This document shows, in pieces, positions 31,170-41,582 of a stretch of 64,000 nucleotides of DNA (within the stretch, counting starts at the first letter, position 1; each line of letters starts with the position of its first letter). The notes below the pieces were generated by a model. That model was not told the origin of the DNA. It was given only the letters and a program-made list of their open reading frames with translations, and ran no database searches. A program made the position numbers and the translations under genes. Source of the DNA: Rhizomys pruinosus (Eukaryota > Chordata > Mammalia > Rodentia > Spalacidae); the NCBI GenBank assembly GCA_009823505.1, contig VZQC01011941.1, forward strand, positions 744,234 through 808,233, given 5' to 3'.

Positions 31170-32580
31170 GTTTGCTCCCACCACTGTCACTGTGTCATTG
31201 CAGCCTGTCTCCTCCCCAGCACAGAGGCATGGCCTCTCCATTCATGCTGCTTGCCATCCTTTGGGTGTGCGTGGGGGGGGGTAACCTGCAGTTTCTAGAA
31301 GCGTATTTGCTGGGCTTCCTGAAGCACCTCATATTCCTGAGCTCACTCCATGCTTCTGACTGCTCAAGTCATAGCTCAGTGCTCTCCTATAGTAACTGGG
31401 GTTCCAAGAGGGTGAGTAACTTGTTCAGGGCAGTCCAGCCAGGGACACAGTAGGATGGGTGCACTCTCCTGCCACCACAAAGGGGTTGGTATTTTGAAGG
31501 GGTGCCATTTAACCTTCAGTGTGGGGTGTGTGGATGTCCAAGGCAGTGTGGGTCCACTCAGCCTGGCTACTTGCTCTAAGGTAGTATGCCCTTGCTGGAA
31601 GGAGCTGCAGGGGAAGTCAAGGAGGGCGGGGGTAAACACCCACATTTAGGGGCCCCTGGGGGCAGGGCTTTTCATTTCTGTGAAAAATTTGTCTTCACTG
31701 AAAAAAAAGTGCCACAAAAATTAAACTCGTCTATTGAGTTTTCATTTCTTCTCTGTTTATTTTGGTGCAAGTCATTTGTCAAGGGACACAGCCAAGGGAA
31801 TTCAGAGAATAAATTTTGAAGTTTAACTGTGGGGTCTTTGAGGGTCCTCTGGCCTCACCTCTCAGCTGAGCACACAGGGCTTTGTGTCTATTTAAGCTTT
31901 GTCTGTGCTGTTCCTGCCACTTCGATGCTGTTCCCGCCCTTCTCTACTCTTCTCTGCACGAAGCCCAGATCCTTTAGACCATTCCTGCTGAAACATCAGC
32001 TCCGCCCCAGAGCCTGTGTCTGGTCCTTCTCCAACACTGGGCTCTGAACCCTGCTCAGATGTCCAGCAATCCCAGCAGAGGTTTGCTACCATCTCCATAA
32101 TCAGGCTGTACTCTGTCCAGGAGGGCAGGCCCTGTCCTTTCATGGAGAGGGCCAAGCAGAGGGCTGAGAAAGACCTCTAGAGTTTTAGCAGAAGAATCTA
32201 GCCCTGAGGAGAGGAAGAGAACACTAGTCATAGTGGCCTTGGCCTGCTTGGGCCTGGGATGTGGAACCTTCAGTACTGAGCTGGGCCGGTTTTAGCTTAA
32301 AGCACGTGCTAGGAACAACCAGCAAGCCCAGAATCCAGAACCTCTGGATACATGGCCCATCATCTGATGATCTAGGTGGCCCACCTGCTTTTCTGGGGGA
32401 TAGTGACCTGAGGGTGGGCAGGAGAAGGTCAGCTGAGGCCCTAGACACAGGGCATCAGCCACCTCTGAATCCCCGGTTAGTCTCATATCCAGGCTCATCT
32501 CTCCTCTCTGAGTAGCACAGGCGATAAGCAAAGGCCAACTCGGACCTCACTGATGCTAACACTGTCCAGCCTCAGTTTCC
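31170..32580. other. Unique sequence, no gene seen
   Basis: An AT-rich conserved-looking stretch lies at about 31,690-31,820 (TTCATTTCTTCTCTGTTTAT ... AATAAATTTTGAAG). Elsewhere nothing recognised. Confidence 0.5.
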
Positions 32581-32583
32581 CTT

Positions 32584-32599
32584 CTGCCCCCTAGAGGCC
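32584..32599 (-). promoter_or_regulatory. CTCF-like motif
   Basis: Minus strand GGCCTCTAGGGGGCAG fits the CTCF core (CCNNNAGGGGGCAG) closely. It is not within a SINE. Confidence 0.4.
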
Positions 32600-32737
32600 A
32601 AGTGCGGAGCAGGCAGGGGAGGTAGTCCAGAGAGCCTTGGATTTAGGCCCTGCATCTATTGCAGAGGAAAGTAGCACCTGGGACACCTCAGATAGCCAAG
32701 GCCTCAGCTATCAGAGGGACAGTCTCCCAGGCATTGT

Positions 32738-32975
32738 ACCCCAGCTTCCGTGCAGTACCCCAGGCTCCTTGCTGCACCTCAGCCTCCTGCTTGCATCCTG
32801 GTCTCCTGCTACACCCTGGTCTCTAGGTAGCACCCTGTCCTCCATGTCGTGTCTAGCTTCCCTGCTGCACCCTGACCTCTCTGCTGCACCCGGGTCTCCC
32901 AGATAGACCCTAGCCTCCTGGTTGCACCCGAGCCCCCTGGTTGCACCCCAGCCCCCTGGTCGCACTCTTGCCCCA
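32738..32975. repeat. 18-bp minisatellite, about 13 degenerate copies
   Basis: The unit is like AGCCTCCTGGTTGCACCC with variants (CTGCTGCACCCTG, GTCTCCTGCTACACCC). The period 18 is a multiple of three, so frames stay open across it. No coding role is supported. Confidence 0.85.
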
Positions 32976-33043
32976 GCTTGCCAAGCATGCAGCTCCCTTA
33001 TCAGATCTCCGTTCCTCTCCTTGGAGGCCACAGCTTGGCCCCC

Positions 33044-33060
33044 GCCCCCACCTAGTGGCC
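33044..33060 (-). promoter_or_regulatory. CTCF-like motif, second
   Basis: Minus strand GGCCACTAGGTGGGGGC has the CCACTAGGTGG core. It is in the same orientation as the motif about 460 bp to the left. Confidence 0.35.
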
Positions 33061-33150
33061 CTTTCCTCTCGGAAGTGATGTTCCTTTTCCTGTCACCCCC
33101 ATGTGCAGCTCACAGGAGGTGTTTGCTCCTGTTGCTTTAAAAATGTTTCC

Positions 33151-33380
33151 GGGGCTGGAGAGATGGCCTAGCCGTTAAGAGCTCCCGCTGCTCTCTCAGA
33201 GGACCCGGGTTTGATCCCCAGCACTACATGGCAGCTGAGAACCGTCTTTAACTCCAGTTTCAGAGGAATCCAACACCCTCTTCTGACCTCCGCGGCATTG
33301 CAAGACATGGATGCACAAACCTACATGCAGACAGTGCATTCATACACATAAAAAATAAATAAAATTTAAAAAATGTTTAA
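33151..33380 (+). mobile_element. B2 SINE with 12-bp TSD
   Basis: 'GGGGCTGGAGAGATGGCCTA' to 'CATACACATAAAAAATAAAT'. Flanks are AAAAATGTTTCC at 33,139-33,150 and 33,381-33,392. Confidence 0.95.
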
Positions 33381-33680
33381 AAAAATGTTTCCTTTCCGTG
33401 GTGGTTTTCTGACTGAGCTGCAAAGTCCTGTTGGGTGTCTACATGCTCTAGGCAGCAGATGGCCTGTGTGGGACCTGAAGGCCACACCCATAATATCGGG
33501 GCTCTAAATCCCATGTAAAGTTACTGTGTACTGGCTCCCGAAGGCTCACACTCTTAGAGAAGTCTGTTGGTCAGAGGTTGCTAGCCGGTTCCTACTGTAG
33601 GTAGCTGAGCCAGCAAGACGGCTGACTGTCAAGCTTTTAGACTTCCAGTGTGGGTTCTACCCAGGATACAATACAGTCTT

Positions 33681-34503
33681 TTTTTTTTAATTTTTATTTT
33701 TATTGATGCTTTTTGTATTTCATACATCATTTTCCAATTCAGTTCAGGCATATTTCCCTTTCCCTTCCCCCCACCCCACCCCACCCCTCCCCACCCCATC
33801 CCAAATCATGCATTCTGCCATAACTGTCCTGCATCTTTCTCTCAGTTTTTTTTCAATTTTTAGCAATAAGTGATAATTTATGAGTACAAGCATCCTTCAT
33901 GTAAAACCAATTTGCAAGCAGTTGTGCCCAAACCCACACAGCTCATGGGTCCCACCATCCAGCAGGGGGGGCTTGTATGTTCAATCAAGTTGATCAAATG
34001 AGTGTCCAGACTATATTGCTGTCGTTTCACCATTCACCCCAATCGCAGCCCTTACATTCTACCACGCCCCCTCTTCCGCAGATTGTTCCCTAGGCTTAGA
34101 AAAGGGGCACAGGTGGATGAGAAGCAAAACAGTCTACTTTCTCTGGAGCTGTTGTCTTGGACTCTGGTCAATTCTGGCTGTTTCCTTTCATGGGCTGACA
34201 GACATTAACATGGGAAAGATGTATTGAGACCACACATGCAAGTGTACAGATGGCCTCTGGAATACCAGAGAGTGTTACCAAAGTCCACTAAACCAATAAA
34301 GCAAATATGGGTCTCCTTGAGTTAAGCAAGACTCCTCCATCAGCACCAGCTACACCTCACCTGCCTGGAAATACTGTGCAGCAGAGGCAGCCATATGCCT
34401 GCATATCCCAAATCTAATTGGCTATTGGCTCTCTCCTTGGAGGAATAACCCACGGCTGATGCCACAAGCTTACATCCTCTAATGGTTAGGAGATGTTATA
34501 AGC
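33681..34503 (-). mobile_element. Poly(A) retroinsertion, 823 bp, source not identified (L1-like 3' end)
   Basis: The block is bounded by exact TACAATACAGTCTT at 33,667-33,680 and 34,504-34,517. It starts with poly(T) on the plus strand, so the element reads on the minus strand and ends in poly(A). Just before the tail is a G-rich purine tract (GGGTGGGGAGGGGTGGGG...) and AATAAAAATAAAAATT, as in rodent L1 3' UTRs. The remaining 600 bp shows no L1 ORF2 motif that I recognise; an inverted or 3'-UTR-only L1, or another LINE-mobilised transcript, is possible. The perfect duplication implies recent insertion. Confidence 0.75.
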
Positions 34504-34519
34504 TACAATACAGTCTTGA

Positions 34520-35400
34520 ATCTTGCCTTTGTCACTAGCTGTCTCCCAACCACATAGGGGCTTCGACAGAATTAAGAAACACAGCTCCCCCAAAGCTTCT
34601 GTCTTAAGGTCTCAGCTTAAGTGAATGTTAGGAGTTGGATTTGAATATCAAGTCCATTTGCTGTGTGGCCTTGGGCAAGTCACTCAGTGTCTCTGAGTAC
34701 CAGATGGTTAGCATGTAAATAAGAAATGCAGAAGAGACCTAAGAGCTTGTAGACTCTGGAGGCAAAGAGGCAGAAGCCTGCAGGTGGGGGAGGCTGGCAG
34801 AGGTGACCTGAGTGCTGCGCTATGTTCTAGAAGGATCCTAGAGGCAGCAGAGCTGAAGGCTGGAAGAGTACTAAGGGGATGTTAGCTCTTCAGAAAAATT
34901 AATTAGGTGACTCACCTTCTCACTAAGAGGAAGAATCATGGAGACCAGACTGTCCCGCTGGCCTGTACATAGTTCTCAGCCCCCCAGGACAGAATTCCTA
35001 GGCAAGGGGCAGGAGGGGCCACTCCTGCAGTCCAGGCCAGCTCTGGTGTCCACGGGAACACCTGGCAGAGCAGGACTCTGGGCCTGAGGATGCGTGCCTC
35101 CCCTCTTGTTCTGAGCCCCTAGCTTCACCCCCACCTCCTGTAGCTCTTCACTCAGAACAGAACAGAGCAGTGTTTGCCCTCCCATAGGGCCAAAAGAAGG
35201 ATCCCGGGGACCTCGGGTAGGCTGGTGTCTGAGTGTTCTTACAGGTGAGTGGGACTCCTTGGCCTGGCTGGGGTCCTACATTCGACCTCCATGAGCTAGG
35301 CCAAGGAGCGTGAAGGGAGATAACCTTACCTTAAATATTCCCTGACTTTCCGCCTTGGGGGAAGAGGGTGTATGGGCTGGGAGTACCTTTTACTCAGCAA
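34520..35400. other. Unique sequence, no gene seen
   Basis: It contains AAAAATTAATTAGGTGACTC near 34,895, a homeodomain-type palindrome. Otherwise featureless. Confidence 0.5.
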
Positions 35401-35407
35401 GCTTCAT

Positions 35408-35424
35408 TTTTTAAATTATTATTA

Positions 35425-35466
<42 letters not shown>

Positions 35467-35467
35467 G
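35408..35467. repeat. (ATT)n microsatellite
   Basis: About 18 ATT units with one G interruption, at the poly(T) side of a minus-strand B1; a SINE-tail expansion. Confidence 0.95.
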
Positions 35468-35468
35468 G

Positions 35469-35608
35469 TCTTTTTGTGACAGGGTCTCTCTATAGTCCCA
35501 ACTGGCCTGAACCAGTATGTAGACCAGGCTGGCTTTGAACTCACAAAGATCCACCTGCCTCTGCCTCCCGAATGCTGGGATTAAAAGTGTGTGCCCCCAT
35601 GTCCGTCT
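35469..35608 (-). mobile_element. B1 SINE
   Basis: 'TTTTTGTGACAGGGTCTCTC' to 'GGGATTAAAAGTGTGTGCCC', antisense. Confidence 0.9.
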
Positions 35609-35624
35609 TAAAGTTATTGTTATT

Positions 35625-35812
35625 GCATTTATTTACTTACTTGTTATTTAGTTATGGTGGGAGGGGATGGATGGCATAGCACAGTGTGGAACCAGAGGAG
35701 AACCTGTGAGAGTCAGCTCTCTCCTTTCACAGTGTAAATCCCAGGGATCGAACTCAGGTTGTCACGTTTGGCAGCAAGTGCCTCTACCCACTGACCTGGC
35801 TTACTGGCCCCA
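35625..35812 (-). mobile_element. B3-type SINE
   Basis: 'AGAGTCAGCTCTCTCCTTTC', 'CAGGGATCGAACTCAGGTTG', 'TTGGCAGCAAGTGCCTCTAC', 'CCTGGCTTACTGGCCCC', antisense. Confidence 0.8.
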
Positions 35813-35819
35813 CTCGACA

Positions 35820-36670
35820 AGCTGTTTTAATTTCCGGGGAAAGGTGGCTTTGGCCTTCACAGTCCCTTGGGGCCATTGCACCCATTTCCCAGACAGGCAC
35901 ACCAGGGCAGGAACTGAGCCTCCTCCATGGTTTCCGGTCCATACAGGAAAGACGCCATCCTTATTAGCCCAGGTCTGGTTTTTCCGCAGCTCGCATAATA
36001 AAAATGTTTTTTCCAGTGAATTCTAATTTTAACTCTCACTGAGACCCACGTCCCCTACAAGGTGGCAGCCACAACAGGACATAAGTCAGTTCTCCCTCTC
36101 TCCTGGCAAGAGAGCCTCTCCAGGACAGGAGAAGGTGTACTGCACAAAGACTGGGACACCTTGCCTTGCTGTGTGTGTGTGTACAGATGCTAGCCCTCTC
36201 TGGACCTCTCTGTCATCTCTCAGAGTGTCTGCCTTGTGGGCTGCCAAGAGCTAAAGCTTACAGATTCTTGGGGTTGGAAGCCTCTTCTGAAGGCCAGCGC
36301 TGGGCAGCCACTTACTGCGTGGCTCTCTTGTATCACATGGAATAGAGCTGTAGCCGTCCATCCACTTACCGCTCTCATCATCGGAGGGAGGGGAAGTTCA
36401 GTGCAGAAGGCTTTTTATAGACAGGAATGTTTGCATAGACACAACGAGATAACTTGAGAATGAATTCATGTATGTTTCATGGGTAGAATTTGTACTCCTG
36501 GCCTGAGGGTAACTTTACACAATATTTTAAATCATTTTGTGTATAAAACAGAGGTTCCTGGTATTTCCCACCTGTCACAGTATATTTGTACTCGGGAAGT
36601 CTCAAGACTTTGGATTTTCAGATTAGGGATGTTCAGTTTGTATGGGTTGTTTCCTGCTGACCAGCCCCAA
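35820..36670. other. Unique sequence, no gene seen
   Basis: A conserved-looking AT-rich spot (GCTCGCATAATAAAAATG ... GAATTCTAATTTTAACTC) lies at 35,988-36,035. Nothing coding recognised. Confidence 0.5.
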
Positions 36671-36675
36671 ACTAC

Positions 36676-37300
36676 TATTCCTCCCTCCCTCCCTCTCTCC
36701 CTCCTTCCCTCCCTCTTTCCCCCTCCCTCCCTTCCTCCCTCCCTCCCTCCTTTCCTTTCTCCTTCTTTCCCTCTCTCCCTCCTTCCCTCCCTCTTTCCCT
36801 CTCCCTCCCTCCTTCCCTCCCTCTTTCCCTCTCCCTCCCTCCTTCCCTCCCTCTTTCCCTCCCTCCCTCCCTCTCTCCCTCTCCCTCCCTCCCTCTTTCC
36901 CCCTCCTTCCCTCCCTCTTTCCCTCTCCCTCCCTCCCTCCCTCCCTCTTTCCCTCTCCCTCCCTCCCTCCCTCCCTCCCTCCCTTCCTTTCTCCTTCTTT
37001 CCCTCTCTCCCTCCTTCCCTCCCTCTTTCCCTCTCCCTCCCTCCTTCCCTCCCTCTTTCCCTCTCCCTCCCTCCTTCCCTCCCTCTTTCCCTCTCCCTCC
37101 CTCCCTCCCTCCCTCCCTCCTTTCCTTTCTCCTTCTTTCCCTCTCTCCCTCCTTCCCTCCCTCTTTCCCTCTCCCTCCCTCCTTCCCTCCCTCTTTCCCT
37201 CTCCCTCCCTCTTTCCCTCTCCCTCCCTCCCTCACTCCCTCCTTTCCTTTCTCCTTCCTTCCCTCTCTTTCTCCCTTCCTTCCCCTGCCCTCTCTCTCCC
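36676..37300. repeat. 620-bp polypyrimidine (CCCT/CTTT)n block with higher-order structure
   Basis: Almost no purines on the plus strand. A longer phrase beginning TTTCCTTTCTCC recurs near 36,751, 36,983, 37,121 and 37,243, so the block grew by duplication of larger units as well as CCCT slippage. The long open frames in all registers (about 260-290 codons on both strands) are a composition artefact. Confidence 0.97.
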
Positions 37301-37328
37301 TTCATTTTCATCCATGGAAAATTCTCAC

Positions 37329-37420
37329 CTTGTAGCCCAGGCTAGCCTCAGGCTTAGTTCCTCTCCCCTTAGACTCCCAAGTGCTAGCTTACAGGCCTGT
37401 GCTAATGTCCACATCAGGCT
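37329..37420 (-). mobile_element. Old B1-like fragment
   Basis: 'CTTGTAGCCCAGGCTAGCCT' then 'GACTCCCAAGTGCTAGCTTA', antisense and decayed. The pyrimidine block is on its poly(T) side and probably started there. Confidence 0.6.
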
Positions 37421-37564
37421 TCCTATTTCTCTACTTGGGGACTTGGAGACTATGGCAGAGACTGCTCCAAGACTGCCAAGAAACTGTCTTCTCCACCCCC
37501 AGTCGACTTCCCTACAGGGAAGTCTGTGAGGAGTGAGGCTGGGAGCTCCTGAGGTCTGGGAGTG

Positions 37565-37965
37565 GAGGCAGGCCAGACAGATGGACAGAGGCCCATGACA
37601 GACAGGACGGAGGCCCATGACGGACGGACAGGACAGAGGTCCATGACAGACAGACAGGACAGAGGTCCATGACAGACAGACAGGACGGAGGACCATGACA
37701 GACAGACAGGACAGAGGCCCATGACAGACAGACAGGGCAGAGGCCCATGACAGACAGACAGGATGGAGGCCCATGACAGACAGACAGGACAGAGGCCCAG
37801 GCCAGACAGACAGGACAGAGGCCCATGACAGAGGCCCAGGCCAGACAGACAGGGCAGAGGCCCATGACAGAGGCCCAGGCCAGACAGACGGGGCAGAGGC
37901 CCATGACAGAGACCCAGACCAGATAGACGGGGCAGAGGCCCATGACAGAGGCCCAGGCCAGGATA
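37565..37965. repeat. Minisatellite with 26-bp and 39-bp units
   Basis: The left part repeats GACAGACAGACAGGACAGAG + GTCCAT (26 bp). The right part repeats a 39-bp composite in which GACAGAGGCCCAGGCCAGAC alternates. Because 26 is not a multiple of three, each copy shifts frame, which opens all frames; the 39-bp part keeps one. Confidence 0.93.
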
Positions 37966-38218
37966 TGACCTGTCTCCCAATGCTTTGCTCTAACCTTGAC
38001 CTTGAAGCAGAATACCAGGGAGTTCCAGGGGTCACACTGTCACAGACTCTGGGGCCTCAGTAGTGGTTAGAACAGCCTGGTGGTGAAGGTCCTGCTCATA
38101 CTTCCTAGGATCCCAGGTAGCTCTGCCTTCCTAATCCAGGCTGAGATGTGAGAGCTTGACAGTGCTGGGGGCTGGACAGCCAGATTTAAGTTTCCTGAAA
38201 GGAACACAAAAGTGTGAT

Positions 38219-38425
38219 TTTTTTAAATGTGTGTGAGTGTGTTGCCTGCATGTGTGTAAGTGCACCTGTGCTGTGCAGCACCTGCGGAGTCAGAAGAAGG
38301 CAGCAGATTCCTCTGGAAGTGGAGTTACAGATGGTTGTTAGCTATCATGTGGGTGCTGGGAATTGAACTTGGGTCCTCTGCAAGAGCAGACGGTGCTCTT
38401 AACTGCTGAGCCATCTCTCCAGCCC
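38219..38425 (-). mobile_element. B2-family SINE with perfect 12-bp TSD
   Basis: Antisense long-form B2; flanks CAAAAGTGTGAT at 38,207-38,218 and 38,426-38,437. Confidence 0.95.
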
Positions 38426-38439
38426 CAAAAGTGTGATAA

Positions 38440-38515
38440 TCTAAGCTGGGGAGTTACTCAGTAGTAGAGGACTTGTCTGTCATGGTCAAGGGCCTGGGTT
38501 CTCCAGCCCTGTGGA
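38440..38515 (+). mobile_element. ID-type SINE
   Basis: 'AGCTGGGGAGTTACTCAGTA', 'GTAGAGGACTTGTCTGTCAT' and 'GGGCCTGGGTTCTCCAGCCC' form the ID head and B-box region. It abuts the B2 duplication. Confidence 0.65.
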
Positions 38516-38574
38516 AATGAAGGGTGTGATATTTCCTCTGCCGATAAACTGTAACTTAGCATTTTTCTCTAGCT

Positions 38575-38645
38575 ACACTACTGTTGAAAGATGGGGAAAC
38601 TGAGGCTCAGTGAATTTGTGACTGCCCAACAATCTTTTTCTTAGA
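38575..38645 (-). mobile_element. MIR fragment
   Basis: 'AAGATGGGGAAACTGAGGCT' and 'CAGTGAATTTGTGACTGCCC', antisense core. Confidence 0.65.
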
Positions 38646-39004
38646 ATTTTGGGAGCAGGGCCTGCAAGCGTGGTTCTGTGGCGTCATAGCTCCTGATCCG
38701 CAAGATGGGGGGGGGGTGAATAATGGAGCCCCAACACGTTCTCAGCCTTTCCACAGCCCCTGCCAACCTGACACCCCTTACTCTGCAGTGTGGGCAGCGA
38801 AGGTCCTGTGTTCCCGAGAAGCACCTCTGCCCCTGTGGCCAGCTGTCTGCAGCCTCAGCTCAGCCATGGGGTCTGGCCTGGACCAGCTGAGCAGTTCAGT
38901 CCCAAAGGCTGCTGCTGGCCCTGCTCCGCCCTCCTCGTGTTCCTCCTCCCCACGGGTGCGGAGGGAAGGATGAGAGAACAGCCTCACCTCCGTCAGAGGC
39001 TCTT

Positions 39005-39225
39005 TGGTGTCAGGAAATTCAGATCAACTCCGGTTCTACCAATGACGGGTGACTGACTGTGACTTTGGGTAGTCTCTTGCCCTCTCTGAGCCTCACAGTG
39101 TGACTTTGGATAGTCTCTTGCCCTCTCTGAGCCTCACAGTGTGACTTTGGATAGTCTCTTGCCCTCTCTGAGCCTCACAGTATGACTTTGGATAGCCTCT
39201 TGCCTTCTCTGAGCCTCTGTCTCTG
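39005..39225 (+). mobile_element. MIR SINE with amplified core
   Basis: 'AATTCAGATCAACTCCGGTT', 'CTACCAATGACGGGTGACTG' leads into the MIR core 'TGTGACTTTGGGTAGTCTCT' and 'TGCCCTCTCTGAGCCTCACA', which is then repeated. The MIR tail is not seen after the last copy. Confidence 0.7.
39058..39220. repeat. 41-bp tandem repeat, four copies, derived from MIR core
   Basis: Copies at 39,058, 39,099, 39,140 and 39,181. Copies 2 and 3 are identical; copy 1 differs at one site and copy 4 at several. The unit is the most conserved MIR segment. Confidence 0.92.
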
Positions 39226-39561
39226 CACTCTGGAGTTAACAAGTGCTGGGAGGTATCAGGATGGGAGGAAGGAGCCGCATCTGTCTGCTCTCCACCTATA
39301 GTGTAGGTGCCTTCAGGCTGTCACTGGGTCTGCCACAAAGGTGTCCTGAACCCCTGAGTTTTCCCCTGTGTGAACTAGGACCCTGAATCCTGTGCCTTCC
39401 GACATTTGTGGAAACTCACATTGACCAAATAGCTCTAGGTGTCAGCCCTGGGCTAGATGCTCGGAATCTTTATCCTAAATCTGAGATTTGGCTTAGAGTC
39501 AAGTGAGAAATGAAGTGTTTTCTTTTTGGTCTTGGCTCTGATTTTTCTTTGTGGCCTTTAA

Positions 39562-39789
39562 ACAATTTTTCATTATTTACTTCTGTTTGATGTCCATGAA
39601 CATTTTGCCTACATGTATGTAAATGCACCCATGTCATGCAATGCTCACAGGAGCAAGAAGATATAGGATCGATCACCTGGAATGGAGTTACAGGTGGGTG
39701 TTAACCACTATGTAGGTGCTGGGAACCAAACCTCGGTCCTCTGCAAAAGCAGCTAGTGCTCTTCACCACTGAGCCATCTCTCTAGCCCT
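39562..39789 (-). mobile_element. B2-family SINE
   Basis: Antisense: 'CATGAACATTTTGCCTACAT', 'GATCGATCACCTGGAATGGA', 'GGTCCTCTGCAAAAGCAGCT', 'GAGCCATCTCTCTAGCCC'. Confidence 0.9.
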
Positions 39790-39794
39790 GTTCA

Positions 39795-40370
39795 CGTCTT
39801 TTGATCTGAAAGTCGAGGGGTGCAGTCTCAGTGGCTTCCTGGAGGAGGCGGTAGCCTGTCACACAAGTGTCCTTCCCAGGCTCCTAGCTATTGTCCTTTC
39901 CTGTGGCTGCCCCACCACGCACTACCCCACGTTCCCTCCACAGAGCCCCGCTGTGCTCCCTGCACCTGCCCCCTTGACCTTGTATTTTCAGTGATTTTTT
40001 TTTTGTTTTCCCAAAGCTACCTGGGAGTAGGGTTAGAGCCAGGCCCAGGCCTCCCCAGACCCCAGAAAGTTCCTCTCTCCTTGTTTGACCCTCAAGTGGT
40101 CTTAAGCAGTTTGTTGTTAAGGTAGACACATTGCTAAAATGGGGGACAGATGGCTAGTGGCCTTGTTGCAAGGCACAGAGCTCTTAGGGGCCTGGGAACT
40201 GCATGGTCTCTTGGGGCATGCTCAGAAGTCCCTATGCCTGCTGTCTAGATAGGATAACAGTCTGACCGGGACATCTTGCCTCTAAGCCAACCCACCTGGA
40301 GACTCCAGCTCCATCAGGAGTCTAGAGTTGGGAATATAGAATGATTTACCACTGGCTACCTGTGCTCGTG
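39795..40370. other. Unique sequence, no gene seen
   Basis: No repeat or exon recognised. Confidence 0.5.
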
Positions 40371-40372
40371 TC

Positions 40373-40373
40373 G

Positions 40374-40423
<50 letters not shown>

Positions 40424-40434
40424 CGCGCGCATGT
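40373..40434. repeat. (GT)n(GC)n microsatellite
   Basis: About 20 GT units pass into about nine GC units; strong Z-DNA potential. Confidence 0.95.
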
Positions 40435-40662
40435 GTTTTGGAAGGAGGTGGAGTCTGCCTCTGTCTTACTCTTGGTAGCAGCATCCATGTCTCAACAAGC
40501 TCCCAGAAGGGTCCCATGGAGATCAGGTAGTTTTCTAAGGTCCACCAGCTCCTTCTGTACAGACACCAAGCAGGCTGACTGGTCTTAGCTTCTGAGATCA
40601 GTTGTGTTCATGGGAGTGTGGTCGTGGACCACCTGCTGCCTCTGACCTGAACTTCTCGCACT

Positions 40663-40797
40663 CAGGCCAAGGCCTCAGCACTTGGAAGACTGAGGCAAGA
40701 GGATCAAAAACTCAAGGCCAGCCTGGGCTACTTAGTGACACTTTGTCAGCGAAACAAAGCACAACCCAGCATAGTTAACATTTCTGTTTACTCTTTT
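40663..40797 (+). mobile_element. Old B1-like element, copy 1 of a local duplication
   Basis: 'AGCACTTGGAAGACTGAGGC' to 'CAGCCTGGGCTACTTAGTGA'. After the B1-like part, the sequence through CCCAGCATAGTTAACATTTC still matches the element at 41,767. Confidence 0.75.
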
Positions 40798-41024
40798 CAT
40801 CCCCACCTACCCAGAGGCACGGAGACACTAAAGAATGAGTCTGAGAAACACTCTTCAGGTCTCAAAGTGGACAAGTGGAGATGGGGTGCATCCCACTCTG
40901 GCTGACTGAATACAGATGCATAGGTATGAATAGCTTGTCTGGGAGCTCTAACCACCACTATGCTGTGCATGTTTGTAGTTTGCCAAGTAACTTTCCAGTG
41001 GCATTTCATTGACCCCCCCCCCCA

Positions 41025-41150
41025 TGATAAACCCACCAGGGGACCCACTTTACAGAGGAGTAAATGGAACAAATTGGAGAATGTGGACAAAGTCACCCAG
41101 TTGTTAGAAGTCCAGAGTGGAATCTAGCAAGTCTGACTTTGGGATTTACA
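41025..41150 (-). mobile_element. MIR SINE
   Basis: 'CCCACTTTACAGAGGAGTAA', 'GACAAAGTCACCCAGTTGTT' and 'GAGTGGAATCTAGCAAGTCT', antisense. A C run lies at 41,013-41,023. Confidence 0.75.
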
Positions 41151-41159
41151 AGGACACTG

Positions 41160-41235
41160 TGAGCCAATCTGCTGGTAGATAGGAGATGGAATATAGTATG
41201 TGCTCAATAAATAACTGCTGAAATGTGCTGAAAGA
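41160..41235 (+). mobile_element. L2/MIR-type 3' terminus
   Basis: 'TAGTATGTGCTCAATAAATA' then 'ACTGCTGAAATG'. Confidence 0.55.
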
Positions 41236-41395
41236 AAAGACTCACAAAGGGTTGCAGAGCACATGGCCCAAGCCTCCTCTCCAGAACTGCCTCTGCTCAG
41301 GTGGGATGGTGAGGCAACCCAGGGGCCTAGCGTGACCTCACCTGGGGGTCACAGTCTCTAGGCTCTGCCTCTCCCAACCTTTCAACATTCCATTG

Positions 41396-41522
41396 CTCTT
41401 TCTTCTTCCAACGGCCCCCTCTTCCTCCTTCCCTTCCTCCTTCCCTTCCCTTCTACTCCTCTTCCTTCCCCTCCTCCCCCTCCTCTTCCTTCTCCTCCCC
41501 ATCCCCCTCTTTCTTCTTTTAA
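41396..41522. repeat. Polypyrimidine tract
   Basis: Irregular CTTCC/CCTCC units, almost purine-free over about 125 bp. Confidence 0.88.
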
Positions 41523-41582
41523 ACTAAACACTGAAAATGAAATTGGAAACTGCAGCCATTTTAATCACACTCGGATTGTTTT

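Noticed and set aside
36479..37529. Open frames of 260-295 codons across the pyrimidine block
   Set aside because: The translations are only Ser/Pro/Leu or Gly/Arg/Glu/Lys strings from the CCCT repeat.
37325..38063. Open frames with repeated 13-residue units
   Set aside because: Products of the 26/39-bp minisatellite.
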